In this document: positions 7,374-16,004 of the stretch, piece after piece
How the letters are laid out: every line of letters starts with the position of its first letter
Position numbering within the stretch: the stretch's first letter is position 1
Origin: CAYMLL01 sp964390645
GTDB lineage: Bacteria > Planctomycetota > UBA8108
DNA: 19,778 nt
Assembly (NCBI GenBank): GCA_964390645.1
Contig: CAYMLL010000128.1
Location: 1-19,778 of the forward strand
Direction: 5' to 3'
Translations under genes and position numbers: made by a program
The notes under the pieces: model-generated
What the model saw: only the letters and a program-made list of their open reading frames with translations
What the model was told of the DNA's origin: nothing
Databases searched by the model: none

Positions 7374-9491
7374 CTACGCCTTCGCAAGCGCATCGAGGAC
7401 CTTGCGCGGAGTGATCGGAAGCGTCGCCACGCGCACGCCGATCGCGTTGCAGACCGCGTTGGCGACCGCCGCCGCAGTCGGGATGGTCGGCGGCTCGCCG
7501 ATGCCGATGGTGCCGCGCTCGGGATAGTCGAGGAGATGCACCTCGATGTTGCCGAGATCGGAGTGTGACGCGATCTTGTACCACTCCATGTCGGCGTTCA
7601 CCTGCCGACCGGTGACGGTGTCCATGCGTCGATCCTCGAAGAGGGCGTAGTTGATGCCCCCGACAACTCCACCGATGACCTGGCTCTCGCAAAGGAGACG
7701 GTTCATCACAAGGCCGCAGTCGGCAACCGCGACGAGCTTGTTCATACGCACTTCCCCGGTCTCGGTGTCGACGGAGACGTCGGCGAACTGAGCGCCGCCG
7801 ACCCCCTGGCTCGACATCCCCCGACCTTCGTTCTTGGAGGCCGACTCGGAGATCGGGTCGAGTCCCAGGAGCGCACAGGCCTGCTTCCAGGTGAGCGCCG
7901 ATTGAGGAGCGGAGGCAGCGACGATCCGCCCCCCCCGCGCGCGCAGGTCGTCCGCCTCGACGCCGAGGGCGCCGGCGACCCGCTCCTTGAGTCCGTCAAG
8001 CGCCTTGCGACAGCTCATGGCAACCGCCAGGCTGACGCCACCGCAGGTCGTGCTGCCACCGCTGCCGCCGGAGGACGGGTACGCGGAGCTGCCGATCAGG
8101 CCGGTGACCTGACCGGGATCGAGGCCGAGGATCTCGGCGGCGACCATCGGCACGAGGGTCGACGTGCCCGGACCGATGTCCTGGGTGCCACAGCGAACCT
8201 CGACCTGGCCGCTCGGGTAGATCGAGCACGTGGCCTGGGAGCTTCCGGCGCGACCACCCCAGGTGCCGAGGCCGAGGCCGAGGCCTCGCCGGATCGGGCC
8301 GGAGGAGCTCTTGCCACGAGGAACTCGCCGCTGCCAGCCGACCCGCTCGGCGCCGAGGCCGAGCTGGCGAGTGTAGATGGGCTTCAGCGTCCGAAAGGTA
8401 TTGTTGGTCTCCGGCAGATTCGCCAGACGAAAGGCGATCGGATCCATGCCGAGCTCGTCGGCAAGATCATCCATCACCTGCTCCATGATCAGCGCGCCCT
8501 GGGGGTGACCGGGGGCGCGCATCGCCCGAGCGTCGCCGGCGTTCGTCCTGAGATCGCGATGCGTGCGCTTGACGCTCGTCGGCGCGTAGATGTACGGAAG
8601 CGGGAAGTTCGCGCCCCGCGAATGTCCGCCAGTACCGATGCTGTCGGCCTCGAACGCGACCAGCCGCCCCTGCTTGTCGACGCCGGCCTTTACCTTGGCG
8701 TAAGCCGAGGGACGATTCCCTGCACACAGGTGCTCCTCGTCGCGCTCGAGCATCAGCTTCACCGGTCGCTTCGCCTTGCGAGCGAGCTCCGCGGCAGCGA
8801 TCCCCTCGACTCCGGCGCTGAACTTGGCGCCGAAGCCCCCGCCCATGAACGGCGTGTTGCACGTCACCTTGAGGTTCGGAATCGCCTCGAAGTGCCGACG
8901 CAGGCCTCCGGCGACGCTGTGAACAGCCTGCGTGGACGCGTAGACGACGAGCTCATCCTCGCCGATCCAGTGCGCCACGAGGCCGTGCGTCTCGAGACAG
9001 ACATGCGTGACGACGTTCGCGCCGTAGGTGCCCTCGATCGTCGCCTCAGCGCCCTCGAAAGCCTTCGCCACCTCTCCCTTCTCGGTGACCCTACCCGGCT
9101 TGACGTGGTCGCCACCGGCCGCGAGGGCCTGTTCCTCGGTGACGATGTGAGCGAGAACCTCGTACTCGACGGCGATCGCGCGCACGGCGTCGCGGGCGAG
9201 TTCCTCGGACTCGGCTGCGATCGCCACGATCTCGTCGCCGACGTACTGGAGCTCATCGCCGACCGCCTTGATCGGGTGAACCGAGCGCACGCCGGGGAGA
9301 CTCGCGGCACCCGCGAGATCGAGAGCGCCGATCTTCGCGTGGGCGTGCGGCGAGCGCAGAATCTTGCCATGGAGGAGCCCGGGAAGATTGCGGTCGTACG
9401 AGTACTTCGCACGACCGGCGGCTTTCAACGCCCCGTCGACGCGAGGGATCTTCGCTCCGATTACGTTTCGTTCTTTCGGCCAGCTGGGCAT
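7374..9491 (-). CDS. Molybdopterin-binding catalytic subunit of a xanthine dehydrogenase family hydroxylase (PaoC/YagR-like)
   Basis: This catalytic subunit carries the molybdenum cytosine dinucleotide-type cofactor and hydroxylates an aldehyde or N-heterocycle with water. The ATG at 9491 follows a strong GGAGGAGGTG site and lies 4 nt after the 2Fe-2S subunit stop, giving 705 residues, close to PaoC. Domains in order: the a/b hammerhead (NVIGAKIPRVDGALKAAGRA, residues about 8-27; LPGLLHGKILRSPHAHAKI) and the Mo-binding domains with GGGFGAKFSAGVEG, MRAPGHPQGALIMEQVMD and CGTQDIGPGT. Near the C-terminus is GTIGIGEPPTIPTAAAVANA with the catalytic base Glu at about residue 666. No signal peptide is present, so export would have to be by association with the Tat-targeted partner. 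Gene order is FeS, Mo, FAD, which differs from the E. coli order FeS, FAD, Mo. Confidence 0.95.
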   Translation of the reverse strand: MPSWPKERNVIGAKIPRVDGALKAAGRAKYSYDRNLPGLLHGKILRSPHAHAKIGALDLAGAASLPGVRSVHPIKAVGDELQYVGDEIVAIAAESEELARDAVRAIAVEYEVLAHIVTEEQALAAGGDHVKPGRVTEKGEVAKAFEGAEATIEGTYGANVVTHVCLETHGLVAHWIGEDELVVYASTQAVHSVAGGLRRHFEAIPNLKVTCNTPFMGGGFGAKFSAGVEGIAAAELARKAKRPVKLMLERDEEHLCAGNRPSAYAKVKAGVDKQGRLVAFEADSIGTGGHSRGANFPLPYIYAPTSVKRTHRDLRTNAGDARAMRAPGHPQGALIMEQVMDDLADELGMDPIAFRLANLPETNNTFRTLKPIYTRQLGLGAERVGWQRRVPRGKSSSGPIRRGLGLGLGTWGGRAGSSQATCSIYPSGQVEVRCGTQDIGPGTSTLVPMVAAEILGLDPGQVTGLIGSSAYPSSGGSGGSTTCGGVSLAVAMSCRKALDGLKERVAGALGVEADDLRARGGRIVAASAPQSALTWKQACALLGLDPISESASKNEGRGMSSQGVGGAQFADVSVDTETGEVRMNKLVAVADCGLVMNRLLCESQVIGGVVGGINYALFEDRRMDTVTGRQVNADMEWYKIASHSDLGNIEVHLLDYPERGTIGIGEPPTIPTAAAVANAVCNAIGVRVATLPITPRKVLDALAKA

Positions 9492-9495
9492 CGTC

Positions 9496-10212
9496 TCACC
9501 TCCTCCCTCGGACGCGCTCGGCAGCCCGTTGAACAGCCTCGACGACGCGCGGTTGTGTGCCGCAGCGGCAGATGTTCCCATCGAGAGCGCGGCGGATTTC
9601 CTCATCGCTGGGACTCGCGTTCTCGGTGAGAAGAGCGGCGCACGACATCACGAAACCGGGCGTGCAGAATCCGCACTGGAGGCCGTCGGTCTCGACGAAC
9701 TCCTCCTGAACCGGATGCGGCTTGCCATCCTTCTCGACGCCCTCGATCGTGGTGATCTCGTGCCCCTGCGCCTCGATCGCGAGGACGCTGCAGGCGTAGA
9801 CCGTCTTGCCGTCGAGCAACACCGTGCACGCGCCGCACGAACCTCGGTCGCAGACGCGCTTCGCGCCGGTCAGATCGACGTATTCGTGAATGTCGACACG
9901 GGTGTGATCTCGCAGAGCATCCAGCAGCGTGACGCGGGGTTCGAGACGCATGCGTAGCGTCTCACCGTTGACCTTCAAGGTCACCGGCAAGGCACCGGGC
10001 CCCTGATCCGCAGAGCCCACGCGTACGGGCCCCGGCGTGTCGGCTGCAGCTCGATCGCCAACCGCCGCCGCCGCACCCAGACCGACCGCGGTGAGAAAGC
10101 GGCGTCGACTGACACCGTCCGGATCGGAGCCTTGCGACGAGACAGTGTCCTTCGAGGCGAACTCGTCGGAAAGCGGCTCACGGCGTCCGCTCGAATCATG
10201 AGGTTTCGTCAT
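9496..10212 (-). CDS. Tat-exported 2Fe-2S subunit of the Mo hydroxylase (PaoA/YagT-like)
   Basis: This electron-transfer subunit carries two 2Fe-2S clusters. It has 238 residues from ATG 10212, preceded by AGGGGGAA. A twin-arginine signal, SRRRFLTAVGLGAAAAVG, starts at residue 35 and follows an unusually long hydrophilic leader. The plant-type ferredoxin domain has C121, C126, C129 and C141 (CDRGSCGACTVLLDGKTVYAC minus its ends), and the helical domain has C180, C183, C215 and C217 (LQCGFCTPGFVMSC, GNICRCGT). All eight ligands are present. The Tat signal implies that the assembled, cofactor-loaded trimer is exported to the periplasm, as known for E. coli PaoABC. It is the first gene of the operon and is divergent from the Cys-rich lipoprotein gene. 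No PaoD-type maturation chaperone gene was found in the window. Confidence 0.95.
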   Translation of the reverse strand: MTKPHDSSGRREPLSDEFASKDTVSSQGSDPDGVSRRRFLTAVGLGAAAAVGDRAAADTPGPVRVGSADQGPGALPVTLKVNGETLRMRLEPRVTLLDALRDHTRVDIHEYVDLTGAKRVCDRGSCGACTVLLDGKTVYACSVLAIEAQGHEITTIEGVEKDGKPHPVQEEFVETDGLQCGFCTPGFVMSCAALLTENASPSDEEIRRALDGNICRCGTQPRVVEAVQRAAERVRGRR

Positions 10213-10508
10213 GGCGTTCCCCCTGATGACGACCCGTTCAACAGCGTTCGATCCCGTACATGGCGCGGAGACTTCGCAACGAGCAGAAGATCACGCCCGA
10301 CGGAAGGCGCGCCCGGACTCGCTCAAGACCATCAATCGCTTGCGGATCTGAAAACGGCGGACCCCGGGGACGGCTTTCCGACAACCCCTCCGGCGACCCT
10401 GTGTCTCCGTTGTAGCTGGGCCGGGGTCGCGTGAACAACAAAAAAAGTCGGAACCGAGGATCGCCGCGTCTCTTGACAACGATCCCGTGTAGGTCGAGCC
10501 TGAAGGTC
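10213..10508. other. Divergent intergenic region
   Basis: The 296 bp between the hydroxylase operon (leftward) and the lipoprotein gene (rightward) hold no convincing gene. An A-rich run lies at 10435-10446. A TTGACA at 10473-10478 has no -10 partner at normal spacing. I could not identify a clear promoter in either direction. Open frames that cross it are on both strands and have no ribosome-binding sites or recognisable products. Confidence 0.6.
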
Positions 10509-11027
10509 ATGCGCAAGGTCCTTCGCCCACCTGGCCCGTCGCTTCTATCGCTCCTTCCCGTTGTCGCCGTCGCGACTGCCGGCTGCCATCCGACCTCGGG
10601 AACGCGAGCCGACGCCCCCATCGAACCCGAGGCGTTTCGCGCCCGAGGAAGACTCGTCTGCGTCGCGGAGGAACTCTCACGGCTCCATCAGGCGGCCGTA
10701 CAGCCAGTTCACGACCACGTCCTCGGGTTCCGCCTGACGACGAAGCAGGGACGCCGCCCGCGCTACCTGGTGATCCTGCAGACCGCCCAGTCCAAGGCCC
10801 TATTCGTCGACAAACGCTTCCTCGATCGCGACCTGATGCTCATCGGACGCACCTTTCCCGAAGCTCCGTTCCTGGAGGTCAGCGGCTGGCGCTGGCTCGA
10901 AGACGGACACGCATACCACGTCTACTACTGGTGCGATGTGTGCTCGATCAAGACCATCGATCCGGGATCGTGCGCGTGCTGCCAGGGAGAGGTCGAGCTC
11001 CGAAAAGAAAGGGCAAGACGGGAGTAG
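10509..11027 (+). CDS. Cys-rich lipoprotein of unknown function
   Basis: From ATG 10509 the product has 172 residues, with a lipoprotein signal ending VVAVATAGC (C26 as the lipidation site). An upstream in-frame extension to 10431 would bury this signal, so the later ATG is chosen; GAAGGT just before it is a modest ribosome-binding site. The mature part has a beta-rich centre (HDHVLGFRLTTKQGRRPRYL, LEVSGWRWLEDGHAYHVYYW) that looks like a small OB- or beta-barrel-type fold. It ends in a cysteine cluster: C142, C145, C155, C157 and C158 in WCDVCSIKTIDPGSCACCQG. I recall similar C-x2-C-x-I ... C-x-C-C-Q-G tails in Planctomycetota proteins, and these could bind a metal. No function is known to me. 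It is transcribed away from the hydroxylase operon and ends 233 bp before dnaE. Confidence 0.8.
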   Translation: MRKVLRPPGPSLLSLLPVVAVATAGCHPTSGTRADAPIEPEAFRARGRLVCVAEELSRLHQAAVQPVHDHVLGFRLTTKQGRRPRYLVILQTAQSKALFVDKRFLDRDLMLIGRTFPEAPFLEVSGWRWLEDGHAYHVYYWCDVCSIKTIDPGSCACCQGEVELRKERARRE

Positions 11028-11194
11028 CAGGCCGACGACCCGCGCCCACGCGAGATACGCTCACCCGACAGCCGGGTCCGGGTCCGAATCCGCGTACGGT
11101 CCCACAAGAATCCGACTGGCGCCCGCGGCGGCACTCGGCGAACAACGCCTCGCGGCCTGGCGCCCTGCACCCCCGTCCCGCGGACCTCCCCCCC

Positions 11195-11223
11195 TCGACC
11201 CCCTTCACGCCCACGACTATAAT
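11195..11223 (+). promoter_or_regulatory. Probable sigma-70-like promoter of dnaE
   Basis: TCGACC (11195-11200, four of six matches) is followed at 17 bp by a perfect TATAAT (11218-11223). It lies 37 bp before the dnaE ATG, predicting a leader of about 30 nt. A perfect -10 box stands out in this GC-rich sequence. The rest of the 11028-11260 spacer is C-rich and shows nothing else. Confidence 0.6.
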
Positions 11224-11260
11224 CACCGCTGTTTCCTCCAGCCCCCACACCGGTGAAGAG

Positions 11261-14200
11261 ATGCCCGCTACCAAGGACTTCGTCCACCTCCACGTTCACA
11301 GCCACTTCTCGCTGCTCGACGGAGCCGTGACGATCAAGAAGCTCGTCGGCGCCGCGAAGGAGTGCGGCATGCCGGCCCTCGCCCTGACCGACCATGGCAA
11401 CATGTTCGGCGCAGTGCAGTTCTACGATGCGTGCAAGGCGGAGGGTGTCAAGCCGATCATCGGCATGGAGGCTTACATCGCTCCGGGCGCCCGCACCGAG
11501 AGAAAGCGCACCGCCCAGGGAGCGTTCTTCCACTTCCTCCTTCTCGCGAAGGACGAGGAAGGATACCGCAACCTGATGAAGCTGTCGTCGATCGGCTACC
11601 TCGAAGGCTTCTACTACAAGCCGCGCCTCGACAAGGAGGTCCTCCGCGAACACGCGAAGGGGCTCATCGGATCGAGCGCGTGCCTTTCGAGCCCCATCAA
11701 CCGTGCAGCGCTGGGCGGTGACGAGCCCCAAGTGCGCAGGGAGATCGAGGACTACCGGGACATCTTCGATCCAGGCGACTTCTACCTCGAAATCCAGCGC
11801 AACGGTCTGCCCGAGCAGGAGCGGATCATCGAGAAGATCCCGCCGCTCGCGAAGGAGTACGGAATCCCCCTGATCGCGACAAACGACGTCCATTACCTTC
11901 GCCGTGACGACGCACGCGCCCAGGAGGTGCACCTCTGCATCAACACGGGCCAGACGATGGACGACAGCGATCGCATGCGGTTCAACTCCGACGAGTTCTA
12001 CTTCCGCAACAAGGAGGAGATGAACCGCATCCTCGGTGACTTTCCGGAAGCGCTCGAGAACACCGTGGAGATCGCCGAGCGCTGCAACGTCGAGCTGGAC
12101 TTCTCGAAGACGCACCTGCCACCCTTCGAGATCGACACCGGCGAGGACGTCGAGAGCTACTTCCGACGCATCTGCGAGGAAGGCTGCCGCGAGCGTTACC
12201 CGGACTGGGACACGAACCCGGCGCCCAAGGAGCGGCTCGAGCACGAGATCGGCGTGATCAAGAAGACCGGGTACATCAGCTACTTCCTGATCACCTGGGA
12301 CTTCATTCGCTTCGCTCGCGAGAACGACGTTCCCGTCGGTCCCGGTCGCGGCTCCGCGGCGGGCAGCATGGTCGCGTACGCGCTCGGGATCACGAATCTC
12401 TGCCCGCTCAAGTACGACCTTCTCTTCGAGCGGTTCCTCAACGCCGATCGCATCTCCATGCCGGATATCGACATCGACTTCTGCATGGTCGGCCGCGAGA
12501 GAGTGATCGACTACGTGCGCCGAAAGTACGGCGAGAATCGCGTCAGCCAGATCATCACATTCGGTACGATGGCGGCTCGAGCGGTGCTGCGTGACGTCGG
12601 ACGAACGCTCAACATCCCGCTTTCGGAGGTCGACGCGATCGCCAAGAAGATCCCTGCGGTTCCCGGGGTACAGCTCGACCAGAGCCTCGAGGCCGACAAG
12701 GATCTCGTCAAGATGCGCGCGAGCGACCCGAAGCTCGCCGAGCTCTTCGACCTCTCGCTGCGGCTCGAAGGCCTCAACCGCCACGCCTCGACCCACGCGG
12801 CAGGAGTCGTCATCGGCGACGCCCCGCTGATCGACATGATCCCGCTCTACAAGAACGGTGATGATGTCACGAGCCAGTGGACGATGGAGGATCTCGAACG
12901 CGTCGGCATGCTCAAGGTAGATTTCCTGGGGCTGCGGACGCTGACCGTCATCGACCACTGCCTGAAGCTGGTGAAGAGGACCCACGGTACGGAGATCGAC
13001 ATCGACTCGATCCCGCTCGACGATCCGAAAACCTACGACCTCCTCTGCCTGGGCGAAGCGAAGGCCGTCTTCCAGCTGGAGTCCAAGGGCATGTGCGGTC
13101 TGCTCCGCCGGCTGAAGCCCGATCGATTCGAGGACATCATCGCGCTTCTCGCCCTCTACCGCCCGGGTCCGATCGAAGGCGGCATGGTCGACAAGTACGT
13201 CGATCGCAAGCACGGAGTCGAGCCGATCGGGTATGACCACCCCGATCTCGAGCCCATTCTGAAGGAGACCAACGGCGTCATTCTCTATCAGGAGCAGGTC
13301 ATGCGCATCGCCAACGTACTCGCGGGATTCACGCTCAACGAGGCGGACTCCCTGCGCAAGGCGATGGGCAAGAAGAAGAAGGAGATAATGGAGAAGTTCA
13401 AGTCGAAGTTCATCGACGGCGCCGCCGGGAACGGCATCGATCGCAAGCTCGCGACGAGCATCTTCGATCTCATCGAGTTCTTCGCCGGCTACGGCTTCAA
13501 CAAGTCACACTCGACCGCCTACGCTCTCGTGAGCTACCAGACTGCCTACCTGAAGGCAAACTACCCCACGGAGTTCATGGCGGCTGTCATGACGTGCGAG
13601 ATGTCGAACACGGACAAGATCGTCGAGAACCTCGAAGAGTGTCGACGCATGGACATCGAGTTCATGGCTCCGAACATCAACCTCGGCGAGAACGGATTCA
13701 CCGTCCGCAGCGGCAAGATCTGGTATGGCCTCGAAGCCATCAAGGGAGTGGGTGGTCGCGTCGTCGACAGCTTCCTTCGAGCACGAAACGAGGACGGCAA
13801 GTTCACATCGATCTTCGATTTCTGCGCGCGCGTCGACGGACAGTCCGTCAACAAGTCCATCCTCGAGAGCCTCGTGTCATGCGGTGCCTTCGACGACTTC
13901 GGCCAGCGCCGATCGCAGCTGATGGCGAGCGTTGAGCCCGCGATGAGTCGTGGCGCCGAGGAACGCAGGGACCGCGCCGCCGGTCAGATGACCTTCGACT
14001 TCCTGAGCGGCGCCGACAACACGCCTTCGAACGGAGGCAGCCTCCAGGAGGCCTACCCGGAGCTCCCCGAGTGGGACGAAGCCGAGCGTCTGTCGCGAGA
14101 GAAGCAGACACTGGGGTTCTACCTCACGGGGCACCCGTTGCTCCGCTGGATGCCACTGCTCTCGAAGTACACACGGCTGTCGATTTCCGGTCTCGCCGAC

Positions 14201-14812
14201 GCGTCTGACGGCTCCGAAGTGCTGGTTGGTGCGCAGATCTCCAAGATCACCAAGAAGGTCTCGAAGCGCAACGGGAACCCGTTCTGGATCGTGCTCATCG
14301 AGGACATCGGCGGCTCGCTCGAGCTCTTCGTCAACGAGGAGCTCTACGAAAAGTCGCGCGAGTGCTTGATCGCCGAGAAGATCGTCATGATCAAGGGCAA
14401 GGTAAAGTACCGGGACACGACGATGTCCCTGCGCACGGAGATGTTCTTTCCGGTGGAGACCGTCTCGGAGCGGCTGACACGCGACATCGCCGTTCACGTT
14501 CCGATTCACAGCAGCTCGCCGGAGCCGCATGGCAACGACAACCACGACCGGGAGGCAAACGGCAACCGGATTCACGGTGAGGACGAGGATCGGATCTTCC
14601 GTCTCAAGCAGGTCTTCGCGAACCACCGCGGGACGTGCCCCGTGTACCTGGTTTTCGGCAACGGCGAAGGCGGTGGCAGACCGGGAGATCGCGCCATCGT
14701 CCACGTCGGGCAAGAGAACTACGTGAGCCCGGTGCCCGAACTCTTCGAGGGCATCGAGGCACTCTGCGGCACGCGCTCGATCGTCGTCAACCGGCTGGGC
14801 CGGCGCGGGTAG
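11261..14812 (+). CDS. dnaE: DNA polymerase III alpha subunit
   Basis: This is the replicative C-family polymerase, 1,183 residues, full length for DnaE1. The N-terminal PHP domain opens FVHLHVHSHFSLLDGA and keeps likely metal ligands H11, H13, D44, H45 and E70, plus ATNDVHYLRRDDA further on. The polymerase core has PVGPGRGSAAGSMVAYALG and the catalytic aspartates D402 and D404 in MPDIDIDFC, with D554 in LKVDFLGLRTL. The fingers region includes KAVFQLESKGM and FNKSHSTAYALVSYQTAYLK. QMTFDFL (residues 909-915) sits where the internal beta-clamp-binding motif is expected. An OB fold lies around 985-1070, then a C-terminal domain after an Asn/His/Asp-rich linker (about 1087-1105). The ATG at 11261 is chosen because the family motif begins there; GTGAAGAG abuts it. 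The open frame extends upstream but is not conserved-looking. Confidence 0.97.
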   Translation: MPATKDFVHLHVHSHFSLLDGAVTIKKLVGAAKECGMPALALTDHGNMFGAVQFYDACKAEGVKPIIGMEAYIAPGARTERKRTAQGAFFHFLLLAKDEEGYRNLMKLSSIGYLEGFYYKPRLDKEVLREHAKGLIGSSACLSSPINRAALGGDEPQVRREIEDYRDIFDPGDFYLEIQRNGLPEQERIIEKIPPLAKEYGIPLIATNDVHYLRRDDARAQEVHLCINTGQTMDDSDRMRFNSDEFYFRNKEEMNRILGDFPEALENTVEIAERCNVELDFSKTHLPPFEIDTGEDVESYFRRICEEGCRERYPDWDTNPAPKERLEHEIGVIKKTGYISYFLITWDFIRFARENDVPVGPGRGSAAGSMVAYALGITNLCPLKYDLLFERFLNADRISMPDIDIDFCMVGRERVIDYVRRKYGENRVSQIITFGTMAARAVLRDVGRTLNIPLSEVDAIAKKIPAVPGVQLDQSLEADKDLVKMRASDPKLAELFDLSLRLEGLNRHASTHAAGVVIGDAPLIDMIPLYKNGDDVTSQWTMEDLERVGMLKVDFLGLRTLTVIDHCLKLVKRTHGTEIDIDSIPLDDPKTYDLLCLGEAKAVFQLESKGMCGLLRRLKPDRFEDIIALLALYRPGPIEGGMVDKYVDRKHGVEPIGYDHPDLEPILKETNGVILYQEQVMRIANVLAGFTLNEADSLRKAMGKKKKEIMEKFKSKFIDGAAGNGIDRKLATSIFDLIEFFAGYGFNKSHSTAYALVSYQTAYLKANYPTEFMAAVMTCEMSNTDKIVENLEECRRMDIEFMAPNINLGENGFTVRSGKIWYGLEAIKGVGGRVVDSFLRARNEDGKFTSIFDFCARVDGQSVNKSILESLVSCGAFDDFGQRRSQLMASVEPAMSRGAEERRDRAAGQMTFDFLSGADNTPSNGGSLQEAYPELPEWDEAERLSREKQTLGFYLTGHPLLRWMPLLSKYTRLSISGLADASDGSEVLVGAQISKITKKVSKRNGNPFWIVLIEDIGGSLELFVNEELYEKSRECLIAEKIVMIKGKVKYRDTTMSLRTEMFFPVETVSERLTRDIAVHVPIHSSSPEPHGNDNHDREANGNRIHGEDEDRIFRLKQVFANHRGTCPVYLVFGNGEGGGRPGDRAIVHVGQENYVSPVPELFEGIEALCGTRSIVVNRLGRRG

Positions 14813-14949
14813 AGTCACGCCGGTCCGTCCAGAAACAGCTCCGTACGTGAAGACCGCGTACCACCTTGTCGGGCTCCCACAACAAGGAGCTCGGAGAAAG
14901 TGATGGTCGTCTCGCCGAGTCGACTCTCTCAACGGGCCACCACGCAGCG

Positions 14950-15699
14950 ATGCCTCGACGAGTCCTCACCGCCCGCGACCTCCCCGGCGACGCCCGGGGG
15001 ACTCTCGCGTCGAACCTCGAGCGCTGCCGCTCCCGGATCGCCGCCGCCGCCAGGCGCGCCGGACGTGAGCCGGAAGATGTCGGCCTGCTTGTCGTGTCGA
15101 AGTACGTCGATGTCGACGTCATGCGAGTTCTCCACGACCTCGGCGTCCGCGAGTTCGGCGAGAATCGCGTCCAGGACGCGCTGCGCAAGAAAGAAGCGCT
15201 GGGTGACCTGAAGGACCTTCGCCTCCACTTTGTCGGCCATCTGCAGCGCAACAAGGCGCGCCGGGCAGCCTCGACCTTCGCCTCGATCCAGTCGCTCGAT
15301 TCACGCCGACTCGCGACCCTGTTCGAGGAGATCTTCACCGATCTGCCCGGTGCCCCCCCGGAGCTCTACATCGAGGCCAACCTCTCCAACGAGCCCCGGA
15401 AGACCGGCGTGCCGTTCGAGGACCTGGACGGCCTCCTCGACGAGATCTCACGGTTGCCCCGGGTGGACGCAGCGCTCACCGGCTTCATGGGCATGGCGCC
15501 CTACCACGACGATCCGGAGGCGTCCCGTCCCTTCTTCCGTCGTCTGCGCGATCTCCGCGACCGCGCCGTGGCGACGGGAAGGCTGCCTGCCGGCGCGGGC
15601 CTGTCGATGGGTATGAGCCGCGACTACGAGGTGGCGGTCGAGGAAGGCGCGACCGTCGTGCGTATCGGCTCGGCCCTCTACGAGACTCCCGGACCGTGA
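14950..15699 (+). CDS. YggS/PROSC-family pyridoxal-phosphate homeostasis protein
   Basis: This single-domain PLP-binding protein of the YggS (PLPHP) family buffers pyridoxal phosphate and affects amino-acid homeostasis rather than catalysing a known reaction. From ATG 14950 it has 249 residues. The PLP lysine is K51 in LLVVSKYVDVD. Other family motifs are REFGENRVQD, LHFVGHLQRNKAR, the phosphate-binding LSMGMSRDYEVAVEEGATVV and RIGSALYETPG. The substitute VSKYV for the usual VSKT is a mild deviation. A TTG start at 14866 would add 28 poorly conserved residues and has no ribosome-binding site. Sequence before the ATG is weak too, so the start is uncertain by a few codons. It lies 137 bp after dnaE and is coupled to the next gene by a GTGA overlap. 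Confidence 0.93.
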   Translation: MPRRVLTARDLPGDARGTLASNLERCRSRIAAAARRAGREPEDVGLLVVSKYVDVDVMRVLHDLGVREFGENRVQDALRKKEALGDLKDLRLHFVGHLQRNKARRAASTFASIQSLDSRRLATLFEEIFTDLPGAPPELYIEANLSNEPRKTGVPFEDLDGLLDEISRLPRVDAALTGFMGMAPYHDDPEASRPFFRRLRDLRDRAVATGRLPAGAGLSMGMSRDYEVAVEEGATVVRIGSALYETPGP

Positions 15700-16004
15700 C
15701 CCCGGGACGAGGTCCGAGCGTCAGGGCCCTCGACGACGCGGTGCTCCTGAAGGTCCGGGCCGCTCCCCGGGCCTCCCGCGACCGGATCGTCGGGCTGCAC
15801 GACGATGCGGTCAAGATCGCCGTCAGCGCCGCGCCCGAGAAGGGCAGGGCGAACGATGCCATCGTACGCGTCCTCGCGAGAGCTCTCCGGCTGCCGAGGT
15901 CGAGAGTGAGCCTCGAGTCCGGCGCGACGTCGCGAGACAAGTGGCTGCGCGTCGAGGGAATGGCCGAGGAGGCTCTGCTTGCGCGGCTGGGAGAGCTGTC
16001 CTGA
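15696..16004 (+). CDS. DUF167 (YggU-family) protein
   Basis: A 102-residue protein starts with GTG 15696, overlapping the TGA of the YggS gene in GTGA, which implies translational coupling. The DUF167 core is clear: LLKVRAAPRASRDRIVG, VKIAVSAAPEKGRANDAIVR and VSLESGATSRDKWLRVEG. Family members are small alpha/beta proteins of unknown function; YggS and YggU genes are neighbours in many bacteria, so linkage supports both calls. Length is normal for the family. No residues suggest catalysis. Confidence 0.92.
   Translation: MTPGRGPSVRALDDAVLLKVRAAPRASRDRIVGLHDDAVKIAVSAAPEKGRANDAIVRVLARALRLPRSRVSLESGATSRDKWLRVEGMAEEALLARLGELS

Noticed and set aside
7902..9629. Plus-strand open frame of 575 codons
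   Set aside because: Shadow of the molybdopterin subunit, which carries the expected family motifs on the minus strand.
10473..10478. Perfect TTGACA as a -35 box for the lipoprotein gene
   Set aside because: No -10-like hexamer at 15-19 bp; the expected position is GAGCCT, and it lies too close to the ATG.
10238..10621. Minus-strand 127-codon frame across the divergent spacer
   Set aside because: It covers the lipoprotein start on the other strand, has no ribosome-binding site and no family features.
10925..13240. Long open frame (771 codons) on the minus strand opposite dnaE
   Set aside because: dnaE on the plus strand is unmistakable; high GC third positions leave the antisense frame open. 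Its product is Asp/Val/Arg-rich with no family motif.
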